From Cryomorpha sp963836915 (GTDB taxonomy: Bacteria; Bacteroidota; Bacteroidia; Flavobacteriales_D; Cryomorphaceae), in NCBI GenBank assembly GCA_963836915.1, contig CAWILH010000002.1, forward strand, positions 2,232,001 to 2,296,000: a stretch of 64,000 nt of DNA, in the 5' to 3' direction. The position numbers were made by a program, and so were the translations under genes. Below, in pieces: positions 51,496-59,185 of the stretch. Numbering within the stretch: the first letter of the stretch is position 1; the number at the start of each line of letters is the position of its first letter. The notes under the pieces are model-generated. The model had not been told where the DNA came from and ran no database searches. It saw nothing but the letters and a program-made list of their open reading frames with translations.

Positions 51496-51999
51496 ATGTT
51501 AAAACAAAGAATGCTCCGAATCGCTTATTGCTCCGCTTTATTTATATTCGGATTTACGTCAGTGCAGGCTCAAGGGGAAGACGATTGGCGGCTTTACCGC
51601 CCTACGGTCAATACCAATTCAACAGACACCATCCGAAAAGACTTTCGCGGAAGCAGAGTTGTGGAACCGGGCAAGATTGAAATTGTGGTCGACCCAAAAA
51701 TAGAAAGGCTTGACGAGCGCAAAAAAGAAAACCCGACGAAACTCAATGGCTATCGCGTTCAGATTTTCTTTGGAAAGCGTGATGAAGCGCAGGCTGCCCG
51801 CGGAAAGTTCTTGCGGTCGCATCCAGATACCCGAGCCTATATCTCGTATTTAGCACCTAATTTCCGACTTCGTGTCGGCGACTTCCGAACCAAACTCGAA
51901 AGCGAAAAATTCAAAAAAGAAATTGCTGGTCAGTTCCCAGGTTGTTACATCGTGAAAGATAAAATAGAGCTGCCAAGATTGAGACCTGAAGATGGGTGA
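51496..51999 (+). CDS. Exported SPOR-domain protein
   Basis: A 167-residue protein with a signal peptide (AYCSALFIFGFTSVQA) and a C-terminal SPOR-type domain: LNGYRVQIFFGKRDEAQAARG, then RAYISYLAPNFRLRVGDF and AGQFPGCYIVKDKIELP. SPOR domains bind denuded peptidoglycan glycans at division or remodelling sites. The N-terminal ~70 residues are polar and unassigned. The ATG at 51496 was used; an in-frame ATG five codons later is an alternative. An IS element inserted about 50 bp after its stop may now separate it from former downstream genes. Confidence 0.88.
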   Translation: MLKQRMLRIAYCSALFIFGFTSVQAQGEDDWRLYRPTVNTNSTDTIRKDFRGSRVVEPGKIEIVVDPKIERLDERKKENPTKLNGYRVQIFFGKRDEAQAARGKFLRSHPDTRAYISYLAPNFRLRVGDFRTKLESEKFKKEIAGQFPGCYIVKDKIELPRLRPEDG

Positions 52000-52000
52000 G

Positions 52001-52046
52001 TTTGTTAGTTGTTAGTTGTTAGTTATTAGTTGTTGGTTATCAGTTG
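52001..52046. repeat. Short GTTAGTT-type heptamer repeat tract
   Basis: About six imperfect copies of GTTAGTT / GTTGTTA run from just after the SPOR stop codon to the left end of the IS element. Similar tracts are common in intergenic DNA of Bacteroidota. No coding or hairpin potential was seen in it. Confidence 0.6.
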
Positions 52047-52077
52047 TTTGTCCCAATACTAAATACGGTTGACCATT
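52047..52077. repeat. IS left inverted repeat
   Basis: Terminal repeat next to the orfB stop. It matches the reverse complement of 53383-53413, sharing TTTGTCCC, TACT and GTTGACCATTTT with a few differences. Confidence 0.8.
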
Positions 52078-52937
52078 TTCTCACTATGTGTTATTAAATG
52101 TAACTCTTTCTTTTTTGCTTCTTTTTTCTTTGTTAGTAACCCGGGTTTTTGTTGATAACCGAAGTGTACATCAGCCGGGGTTCTGAGCTTCAGGCTCCTA
52201 TGTGGTCTAAGATGGTTGTAGTTGTGAACGGCTTGTTTGAGTTTTGTCCACAACTGGCTAAAATCCTGGGGATTCCAAGGTTTTAAGTATTCGTTTTTAA
52301 TGATGCCATTTATGCGTTCGGCGTGTGCGTTCTCGTATACAGATTCAGCCATACTGTTGATAATCCGCCCCTTGGTTATCTGTAAAAACTTCTTGCTATA
52401 GTATTGTCCACCCCCATCAGAGTGAAAGATGAGTTGTTGATCCTGGTTGTAATCCTTCCAGGCCATCTTAAAAGCGGGTATTGTTGTATGGGTAGTTAAG
52501 AGCCTTTTGCTCAGATTATAACCGACAATAAGCCTGCTGAAAAGATCGAGAATAAAGGTCATGTAGTAGTATCGTTTTCCAAGCTGATAATAGGTGATAT
52601 CGCTCACCCAAACTTGGTTGACACGTGTCAACTTGATAGAGTCAACTAAGTTGGGAAATCGTATCACCGCATTGCTGTCGGTAGTTCTCTTAAAATTCCG
52701 TTTCCTTTTAATACAGAAGCCCATATCGCGGTAGAGTGCGAGGAATCGATCGCGTCCGATGTAATCGGGTAAGAGCATGGAATGCATTTTCACAGCACCC
52801 ATTTTTGGGTGATCATCGCGGAGTTCGTGCAGCAGGTATTCAATCTGGCACCACTCATCGGTTTTGTTCAGCAATCGCTGATACCTCTGATGAATATTTT
52901 GCCTGCTTGTTTTAGCAAATTGATAGATCAAACGCAT
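52059..52937 (-). CDS. IS3-family transposase OrfB (DDE integrase)
   Basis: Catalytic half of the transposase, 292 residues. An HTH_21-like start (CQIEYLLHELRDDHPKMGAVKM) precedes the RNase H-like integrase core with D113 in WVSDITYYQ, D174 in FHSDGGGQYYS and E207 in NAHAERINGIIKNEYL, the DDE triad spaced as usual. The frame is also open upstream of its ATG (…RENKDKHRLK) back to the A9 run in orfA, so a -1 frameshift gives an OrfAB fusion. It lies 2 bp after orfA. Confidence 0.94.
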   Translation of the reverse strand: MRLIYQFAKTSRQNIHQRYQRLLNKTDEWCQIEYLLHELRDDHPKMGAVKMHSMLLPDYIGRDRFLALYRDMGFCIKRKRNFKRTTDSNAVIRFPNLVDSIKLTRVNQVWVSDITYYQLGKRYYYMTFILDLFSRLIVGYNLSKRLLTTHTTIPAFKMAWKDYNQDQQLIFHSDGGGQYYSKKFLQITKGRIINSMAESVYENAHAERINGIIKNEYLKPWNPQDFSQLWTKLKQAVHNYNHLRPHRSLKLRTPADVHFGYQQKPGLLTKKKEAKKKELHLITHSEKMVNRI

Positions 52938-52939
52938 TT

Positions 52940-53392
52940 TTAGTCTGTGTTTGTCTTTGTTTTCCCTGAACCAGATGACTGTGTGGAGCCAAGCTTTTTT
53001 TTTATGTCTACCCCATACATTTCTTCCGCAACCTCAATGAGTTTGTCCTTAAATTCAATCTCTACCTGCTTTTGTCCCAGCAGTTTCTGTAGCTCAGCGA
53101 TTTGCTCTCTTAGGGCTTTTAATTTGGCGGTATCACTCATTGGCTCAACTATTTGTCGCACTCCTTGCGTCTTAAGAACGGAGAATTTATCAACCCAGTT
53201 GTAGACTGCTGTAGAGCTTACGTCGTATTCTCTACAAATATCGCAAACCCTGGTTTGATTTAGCTCCAACTCTCTAACCTTCTTGAGCTTAAAGCTATCA
53301 CTGAAAACGCGATTTCTTCTTGGGTTGGATCTTACTCCAATCGACTTTTTACTTGCCATTTTTCTATCCGGTTTAGGGTGAAAAATGGTCAA
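52940..53392 (-). CDS. IS3-family transposase OrfA
   Basis: Regulatory/DNA-binding half of the transposase, 150 residues. A helix-turn-helix (FKLKKVRELELNQTRVCDICREYDVSSTAVYNWVDKF in its core ~residues 33-70) is followed by a heptad-repeat leucine zipper (LKALREQIAELQKLL) and a basic tail (DIKKKLGSTQ). The A9 run near its end is a probable frameshift site. The upstream start (53392) may be longer than needed; MASKKS at residue 12 is an alternative. Confidence 0.92.
   Translation of the reverse strand: MTIFHPKPDRKMASKKSIGVRSNPRRNRVFSDSFKLKKVRELELNQTRVCDICREYDVSSTAVYNWVDKFSVLKTQGVRQIVEPMSDTAKLKALREQIAELQKLLGQKQVEIEFKDKLIEVAEEMYGVDIKKKLGSTQSSGSGKTKTNTD
52995..53003 (-). promoter_or_regulatory. 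Probable programmed -1 frameshift site of the IS3 element
   Basis: Nine consecutive A on the sense strand (ATA AAA AAA AAG in the orfA frame). A -1 slip moves ribosomes into the orfB frame, which is open without a stop from here through the orfB ATG at 52937. This yields the OrfAB transposase typical of IS3-family elements. Confidence 0.7.
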
Positions 53393-53413
53393 CTTATTTC
53401 AGTACGGGACAAA
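53383..53413. repeat. IS right inverted repeat
   Basis: Terminal repeat upstream of orfA, the reverse complement partner of 52047-52077. It ends in GGGACAAA at 53406-53413. Confidence 0.8.
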
Positions 53414-53614
53414 ATGTACTGAACAAACTGTTTCGCTATTTCGTTTTCAATCTTTACTGATCATATCTGGATTTTGAGCTTTTCTGTGACTGTAACAGAT
53501 GGATTCGATGTCCTTTCCATTCGCTTTTCTGCTCCGTTTGATCCGGTCATCTTGTCTCAGGACATTCTAGCGGCTAAACCAAAATTCACGTTCTTTAAAA
53601 AAAAGGGGAATCAT

Positions 53615-53782
53615 ATGATAATGGAAAATAAAAGTCAAGAAAACTCCGAGAAGGAGCTGCGCAAGCGCATCAAAGATCTGGATGCAGCTTTAGACAGCAA
53701 GGCGTTGGAGGCTGACCTGTACCGGATTATGGTAGAAAAAGCATCGGGTGAGTACGGTACCGATCTTGTAAAGAAATTCTGA
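53615..53782 (+). CDS. Short charged ORF, possible transposase OrfA tail remnant
   Basis: Fifty-odd codons starting MIMENKSQENSEKELRKRIK and ending GEYGTDLVKKF. The pattern, a short coiled coil followed by (E)A...YG.D..KK(F/K), resembles the C-terminal end of IS3-type OrfA proteins, such as DIKKK in the neighbouring element. It has a Shine-Dalgarno-like AGGGG before the ATG. No helix-turn-helix is left and no OrfB follows, so it is probably a decayed element. The longer frame from 53474 adds unconvincing sequence. The region 53414-53614 shows nothing else. Confidence 0.45.
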   Translation: MIMENKSQENSEKELRKRIKDLDAALDSKALEADLYRIMVEKASGEYGTDLVKKF

Positions 53783-53925
53783 GATGAAGCGCTCAGAATG
53801 TTTTAATTTGATGACAGACTGCCGGAGTGTGTCAAACTATTAAGTTGCTAGATCAGCCCATACGGGCGAACTGCGATTGCAAGGCACACGCAGTTTTAAA
53901 AGTTAAGGAGTCCCTTTGGAGAGGG

Positions 53926-54156
53926 ATGACTGCTTACAAAACAAAGGCGTCGCAGGGATTGGACTTTATGGACAGACACTGGCTAAAAGAGAACATTGAA
54001 AACTTCAATCTTCACATGATCAACAACGAAGTTGACGCGACGGCCGTAATCTCGGAACTTGAAAGCCTGATTTTGGTTTCCACAATGATGCTTGTTGCTT
54101 TGAGCTCGAAGCTTCCAATTCAATTAATTCAAGAGTCTATCCAAATGAACAGCTAA
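53926..54156 (+). CDS. Short hypothetical ORF (76 aa)
   Basis: Not recognised. The frame from the ATG at 53926 gives MTAYKTKASQGLDFMDRHWL, a polar middle, then a moderately hydrophobic C-terminal half (LESLILVSTMMLVALSSKLPI) that could be one amphipathic or membrane helix. A weak AGAGGG precedes it. It lies between IS remnants and infB and may be part of the same mobile debris or an incomplete gene. Convergent with infB, 9 bp from its stop. Confidence 0.35.
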   Translation: MTAYKTKASQGLDFMDRHWLKENIENFNLHMINNEVDATAVISELESLILVSTMMLVALSSKLPIQLIQESIQMNS

Positions 54157-54164
54157 ACGCGAAT

Positions 54165-56945
54165 TTAATCGTCCAGCGTCTGCTTAACTTCCACTTCGTC
54201 AAAGGCTTCGATGATATCCCCTACTTTAATATCATTGTACTTTTCGACATTAAGGCCACATTCGTATCCTTTACCAACTTCTTTTACGTCGTCCTTAAAT
54301 CGCTTGAGGCTGCCAAGATTACCTGAATACGCTACGATACCATCGCGGATAACGCGAATTTTCGAATTTCTATTGATCTTACCATCGGTCACGAAGCAAC
54401 CTGCTACGGTGCCCACTTTTGAGATTCTAAAGGTCTCACGGATTTCGGCATTTCCTGTAACCCGCTCTTCGATGCGCGCTGAAAGCATGCCTTCCATGGC
54501 GTCTTTGATCTCTTCAATGGCTGCGTATATGATGGAGTAAATCTTAATTTGGATCTCTTCCTTCTCGGCAAGCCTTCTGGCACCACCCGAAGGCCGAACC
54601 TGGAAACCGACGATAATGGCATCGGATGCGGTGGCCAAGAGAACATCACTTTCGGTGATCTGCCCAACGGCCTTGTGTATTACGTTAACAGCAATCTTTT
54701 CGGTAGACAGCTTTTGGAGTGAATCTGCCAATGCCTCTACCGAACCATCCACATCACCTTTTAGTATGATGTTCAATTCTTTAAAGTCACCGATGGCGAT
54801 ACGGCGACCGATCTCATCAAGGGTAATATGCTTCTGTGTTCGCACCCCTTGCTCGCGTTGTAACTGCTCCCTGCGGGTAGCGATACCACGGGCTTCGCGC
54901 TCATCATCCAAAATGTTGAACCGGTCACCCGCATTTGGGGCACCATTTAGACCAAGCATGGAAAATGGAATCGCTGGGCCGGCTTCCTTGATGGATTGGC
55001 CACGCTCATTGAACATCGCCTTAATCCTACCGGTATAGTGGCCTGCCAAAACAATATCACCGACCTTTGTAGTCCCCCCTTCCACTAAGAGCGTAGTTAC
55101 AAAACCACGCCCCTTGTCAAGTGTAGATTCTATAACCGTTCCAAGCGCATTCTTTTTAGGATTGGCTTTAAGCTCCAGCAGATCTGCTTCGAGCAATACT
55201 TTCTCCAAAAGCTCATCAATATTGGTTCCCTGCTTTGCTGAAATTTCTTGGCTTTGATATTTACCGCCCCAATCTTCAACCAAGATGTTCATTTGAGAAA
55301 GCTGTTCCTTAATACGCTCTGGCTTGGCTCCGTCCTTATCGATCTTATTAATGGCAAAGATCATAGGAATACCGGCGGCTTGGGCATGATTTATAGCTTC
55401 TTTCGTTTGGGGCATCACGTCATCATCTGCAGCCACCACGATGATGGCAAGGTCGGTGACCTGCGCCCCACGTGCACGCATGGCGGTAAAGGCTTCGTGA
55501 CCGGGAGTATCCAAAAATGTGATACGCTTATCGCCAGCTACTTCCACACTGTATGCGCCGATATGCTGTGTAATGCCTCCCGCTTCACCAGCTATTACAT
55601 TTTCTTTTCTAATATAATCCAATAGAGATGTCTTGCCATGATCTACGTGTCCCATCACTGTTACGATAGGTGCTCTTGGGAGTAGATCTTCATCCCGGTC
55701 TGCTTCTTGGGTAATGCTCTCTTGGGTATCGGCAGTAACGAACTCCACATCGTAGCCAAATTCTTCTGCCACGATACTAATCGTTTCTGCATCGAGACGC
55801 TGGTTAATGGATGCCATTATACCCAGTGTCATACATGCCGAAATAACTTCTGGCACACTCACGCCTATCAATGTGGCAAGATCGGATACCGAAACGAACT
55901 CGGTCAGCTTAAGTACTTTGGCGTCCGCTTCTTCTTGTTGAGAGCGCACTTCGGCACGGGTACGGTGTTCATCTCTCTTAAGCCTTCTATTCTTGGCGCC
56001 CGCAGATTTTGACCCGCCGCTAAGCTTGGCCAATGTTTCTTTAAGCTCTCTATCAATATCGGCCTGGGTCACTTCTTTTCGTGGCCCACCGCGTCCCGTG
56101 TTGGCAGGTTTGCCGCCCCTTTGATTTGGCGCACCCTTGGCTCTTGGTGCATCTGCTTTGGGAGCAATGCGCTTACGCTTCCTTCTGCCTTGTTGGGTCT
56201 CGGTACCAGGGTCGGTACTCATTACCGGTTTTTTCTTTTTCTTAGGCCGTTCTGGAAGGTCTATTTTACCCACTACGGTAGGGCCAGCCAGTTTATTCGG
56301 CTTGAACCGGATCGTCTCATCTTCTACTTTTACCGCTTCTTTTTCTTCCGTTTTAGTCTCCTTCTCAATCTTGGCTTCTTCCGGCTTTTCGGCTTCAGCT
56401 TTAACACCTTCTGTTCCGGCTTCTGCGTTTGCTGCCGGCTTCACTTCTTCGGTTTTCTTGTCTTCTACCGTTGCCGCTTCTTCTTTCGCTTCAATTTTGG
56501 CATCTTCTTTCGGGGCTTCTTCTTTCTTCTCCGTTTCAGCTGCTTTTTTATTTTTATCCAAGTCGATTTTTCCGACTACGGAAACGCCTTTTCCCTTTGC
56601 CACTTCGGGTTTGTACACCGCCTGGTCTGAACCCTGTACATTCTTTATCAAGACTTCTTCTGGCTCTTTGGCATCTGCTTTGGGCGGCGGCGGTGTATTG
56701 CCCTTGAGGCTTACCGTCTCACGCTTGGTAGATGTCACACCTACAGACTTCGACTTTTCTTTGAGCTGCTTGGAGTCCTGAAATTCTTCTACCAGCACTT
56801 CATAGGCTCCAGATTCGATCTTTGAAGTCGGCTTATTATCTATTTCGAACCCTTTGGAGCTCAAAAAGTCGACAATAGTGGTGGTACCCACATTGAACTC
56901 CTTTGCGGCTTTTCCTAATCTTATGGCTTGTGTTTTTATTGGCAT
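54165..56945 (-). CDS. infB: Translation initiation factor IF-2
   Basis: GTPase that brings initiator tRNA to the 30S subunit. The 926 residues comprise an N-terminal IF2N domain (IRLGKAAKEFNVGTTTIVDFL), a long low-complexity Lys/Glu/Ala linker (~residues 60-330), a second IF2N-like domain (VSDLATLIGVSVPEVI), the G domain (VTVMGHVDHGKTSLLDYI near 430, FLDTPGHEAFTAMR, INKIDKDGA), and C-terminal domains II-IV. Last gene of rimP-nusA-infB, 49 bp after nusA. Intact; no internal start examined in detail. Confidence 0.97.
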   Translation of the reverse strand: MPIKTQAIRLGKAAKEFNVGTTTIVDFLSSKGFEIDNKPTSKIESGAYEVLVEEFQDSKQLKEKSKSVGVTSTKRETVSLKGNTPPPPKADAKEPEEVLIKNVQGSDQAVYKPEVAKGKGVSVVGKIDLDKNKKAAETEKKEEAPKEDAKIEAKEEAATVEDKKTEEVKPAANAEAGTEGVKAEAEKPEEAKIEKETKTEEKEAVKVEDETIRFKPNKLAGPTVVGKIDLPERPKKKKKPVMSTDPGTETQQGRRKRKRIAPKADAPRAKGAPNQRGGKPANTGRGGPRKEVTQADIDRELKETLAKLSGGSKSAGAKNRRLKRDEHRTRAEVRSQQEEADAKVLKLTEFVSVSDLATLIGVSVPEVISACMTLGIMASINQRLDAETISIVAEEFGYDVEFVTADTQESITQEADRDEDLLPRAPIVTVMGHVDHGKTSLLDYIRKENVIAGEAGGITQHIGAYSVEVAGDKRITFLDTPGHEAFTAMRARGAQVTDLAIIVVAADDDVMPQTKEAINHAQAAGIPMIFAINKIDKDGAKPERIKEQLSQMNILVEDWGGKYQSQEISAKQGTNIDELLEKVLLEADLLELKANPKKNALGTVIESTLDKGRGFVTTLLVEGGTTKVGDIVLAGHYTGRIKAMFNERGQSIKEAGPAIPFSMLGLNGAPNAGDRFNILDDEREARGIATRREQLQREQGVRTQKHITLDEIGRRIAIGDFKELNIILKGDVDGSVEALADSLQKLSTEKIAVNVIHKAVGQITESDVLLATASDAIIVGFQVRPSGGARRLAEKEEIQIKIYSIIYAAIEEIKDAMEGMLSARIEERVTGNAEIRETFRISKVGTVAGCFVTDGKINRNSKIRVIRDGIVAYSGNLGSLKRFKDDVKEVGKGYECGLNVEKYNDIKVGDIIEAFDEVEVKQTLDD

Positions 56946-56994
56946 ATAATGTTGCTCCTGTTCTACGAAATTAAAAAATTAGCATTAACTGGGC

Positions 56995-58230
56995 TTATTC
57001 AAGCTCTTCACGCAGGATTTTCTGAATTTCGGCAATGGTCTCTTCTTCAAGATCGGTGCGTTTAACCAAATCTTCTTTTGTTAATTCCAATACGCTTCTA
57101 GCGCTATCTAGCCCGGCTGATTTGAGCTCATCTATGATCCAGCCATCTATTTCGTCTACAAATTCATCCAGATCTACGTCTTCATCATCTCCATCGGTCT
57201 CACGGTATACATCGAGATCGTATCCGGTAAGCTTACTGGCGAGCTTGATGTTAAAACCGCCTTTTCCGATGGCAAGGGAAACTTGGTCTGGCTTCAAGAA
57301 TACTTCAGCCTTCTTACCTTCCTCGTCTATTTTGATGTTAGTGATTTTGGCAGGACTCAAAGATCGCTGTATCAACAACTGAATATTCTCTGTATAATTG
57401 ATGACATCGATATTTTCATTTTTGAGCTCACGCACGATGCTGTGAATACGCGATCCCTTCATACCCACGCAGGCGCCTACAGGATCGATGCGATCATCAT
57501 AAGATTCTACGGCTACCTTGGCACGCTCGCCGGGTACACGCACTATCTTTTTAATGGTGATAAGACCATCAAAAACTTCGGGGACTTCCATCTCAAAAAG
57601 GCGCTCGAGAAACTCGGGAGCCGTGCGCGAAAGGATAACTACCGGATTATTATTCCGCATCTCTACTTTGGCCACGACCGCTCTTACGGCATCACCTTTC
57701 TTAAAATAATCGGGTGGTATCTGTTCTGTCTTCGGAAGTATAAGCTCATTGCCTTCATCATCGAGCAGCAGGATCTCACGCTTCCATACCTGATAAACTT
57801 CGCCGGTGATGATGTCCCCTACCCGCTCGCTGTATTTCTTATAGAGACTGTCTTTCTCGAGCTCTATGATCTTAGAAACCAGATTTTGACGCATCGAAAG
57901 TATACTTCGACGCCCAAAGTGCTCCAGCTTAATCTCTTCGGTAGCTTCTTCACCGATCTCAAAGTCGGGCTCAATTTTCACAGCATCAGAGAGTGATATT
58001 TGGCTGTTCTCATCTTCTACCTCACCATCGGGAACGATCTCACGATTGCGCAAGATCTCTAGGTCACCTTCTACAGGGTTGATGATAATGTCAAAATTAT
58101 CATCGGTACCGTGCTTCTTGATAAGCATATTGCGAAACACATCTTCTAGGATGCGCATCATCGTCTCACGGTCTATGTTTTTAAACTCCTTAAACTCTGC
58201 AAACGACTCGAACAAATTAGTATCGCTCAT
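56995..58230 (-). CDS. nusA: Transcription termination/antitermination factor NusA
   Basis: RNA polymerase-binding factor. The 411-residue protein has the N-terminal RNAP-binding domain (ESFAEFKEFKNIDRETMMRILEDVF), an S1 domain (GDIITGEVYQVWKREILLLDDEG), and two KH domains (GACVGMKGSRIHSIVRELKNENIDVI; VSLAIGKGGFNIKLASKLTGYDLDV), then a short acidic C-terminus (ELTKEDLVKRTDLEEETI) like one AR-type repeat. The shorter length is usual for Bacteroidota. It starts 6 bp before rimP's stop-side neighbour, in one operon. Confidence 0.96.
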   Translation of the reverse strand: MSDTNLFESFAEFKEFKNIDRETMMRILEDVFRNMLIKKHGTDDNFDIIINPVEGDLEILRNREIVPDGEVEDENSQISLSDAVKIEPDFEIGEEATEEIKLEHFGRRSILSMRQNLVSKIIELEKDSLYKKYSERVGDIITGEVYQVWKREILLLDDEGNELILPKTEQIPPDYFKKGDAVRAVVAKVEMRNNNPVVILSRTAPEFLERLFEMEVPEVFDGLITIKKIVRVPGERAKVAVESYDDRIDPVGACVGMKGSRIHSIVRELKNENIDVINYTENIQLLIQRSLSPAKITNIKIDEEGKKAEVFLKPDQVSLAIGKGGFNIKLASKLTGYDLDVYRETDGDDEDVDLDEFVDEIDGWIIDELKSAGLDSARSVLELTKEDLVKRTDLEEETIAEIQKILREELE

Positions 58231-58236
58231 GACTCT

Positions 58237-58704
58237 TTATTTGAATAGTATTTTAATTTTTGCCTGTTTTATTTGGGGATAGGTTATCACATGGTCTTCT
58301 TCAATAGTCTCCTTCTTCTTGCGTCCTTCTATCCTTTCTTTTCGCACTTCTTTAAGCACTATCTTATCTTGATCTGCGGTGAGCAGCTCACCTTCCATCT
58401 CACGGCCATCAGAGTGCTTGAGCTTTAGATGTCGGCCAATATTCTTGATATATTGCCTAAAATCTTTCAGCGGCTTATCGAGACCCGGACTGCTCACCTG
58501 AAGGGAAAAATCTTCTTCCTCACGATCCAGATTATGCTCTATCTGCCTACTTATGTCTACACAATCTGAGATAGAGACTGGCCCCATACTTTCCAGCTCG
58601 ACAGAAATATTGTTACCCGGCTTTATGTCAACACTTAACAGATAGTAGTCGGTATCTTCAATTTTCTCAGCAACTAGCTTTCGGATGGCGGTTTCTGTGA
58701 TCAA
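58237..58704 (-). CDS. rimP: Ribosome maturation factor RimP
   Basis: Helps assemble the 30S subunit. The 155 residues match RimP: DYYLLSVDIKPGNNISVELESMGPVSISDCVDISRQIEHNL, FSLQVSSPGLDKPLKDFRQY and DKIVLKEVRKERI, with the DxxLxxSSPGL-type core motif. No ATG is available; a TTG at 58704 is the likely start (ITETAIRKLV follows). It heads rimP-nusA-infB, as in many bacteria, and a terminator-like hairpin sits 18 bp upstream of its start. Confidence 0.94.
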   Translation of the reverse strand: MITETAIRKLVAEKIEDTDYYLLSVDIKPGNNISVELESMGPVSISDCVDISRQIEHNLDREEEDFSLQVSSPGLDKPLKDFRQYIKNIGRHLKLKHSDGREMEGELLTADQDKIVLKEVRKERIEGRKKKETIEEDHVITYPQIKQAKIKILFK

Positions 58705-58717
58705 ATCAATGCGTAAT

Positions 58718-58741
58718 AAAAAGAGGGGCTGCTGCCCCTCT
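58718..58741 (-). terminator. Terminator-like hairpin in the rimP-nusA-infB leader (possible attenuator)
   Basis: On the minus strand an 8-bp stem (AGAGGGGC / GCCCCTCT) with a 4-nt loop (AGCA) is followed by TTTTATT. It lies between the probable promoter (58763-58770) and the rimP start (58704). No minus-strand gene lies upstream that it could terminate, so it most likely acts within the operon leader. NusA, encoded next, influences such terminators, so feedback is plausible. Confidence 0.65.
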
Positions 58742-58762
58742 CGAATTATACTTTTGCTGGTG

Positions 58763-58770
58763 CAAATGTA
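58763..58770 (-). promoter_or_regulatory. Promoter -7 element of rimP-nusA-infB
   Basis: TACATTTG followed by CACC on the minus strand is a near-ideal Bacteroidota promoter core. Predicted transcription starts within ~8 bp, giving a ~50-nt leader that consists mainly of the hairpin described at 58718-58741. The remaining gap 58771-59185 (to the histidine kinase on the other strand) shows no gene or clear element. Confidence 0.6.
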
Positions 58771-59185
58771 ATTATTATTTTGAGATTTTCTAAGATGAAA
58801 CTTGCAAGGAAGTTGATCAGTTCAAGACTTATGGTATTCGCATAAGCCATTTCGAAATCAAGGCTGTCTATTCTTTTATCGCCACGAATTAAAACCGATC
58901 ATGGGGCAACCGACAAAAAATTACTTTTCAGATTCAAACCATCTCAAAATATTAACACCTATTTCGAGGTATTGATTATAATCGAGCGATGGACAGACAA
59001 AAATTTTAAAGCAATCTATAAGTCATTCAAACCTAATTTTGAACAAAACCCCACCTTGGCCTCTCAAATTTTCTCATCGATCAAGTGAGGGTGTCGCCCA
59101 GCTCGTGCTAACAAAAGATTCATACATTTAGCTTCAAATTCAAGCTATAGAAGATACGTCTACCTGAGAACTACAGGTTTTAAAA

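Larger units (their letters stand above)
52047..53413 (-). mobile_element. Complete IS3-family insertion sequence
   Basis: About 1367 bp bounded by imperfect inverted repeats. The left end (TTTGTCCCAATACTAAAT...) and the reverse complement of the right end (TTTGTCCCGTACTGAAAT...) match over ~30 bp, both leading into GTTGACCATTTT. Inside are an HTH orfA and a DDE orfB in the standard IS3 order, with an A9 slippery run for frameshifting. No target-site duplication was recognised at the flanks. It separates the SPOR gene from the remnants at 53474-54156. Both ORFs are intact, so it may be active. Confidence 0.9.

Noticed and set aside
52040..53420. Target-site duplication of the IS3 element
   Set aside because: The bases flanking the inverted repeats do not match; rearrangement or an older insertion may have erased it.
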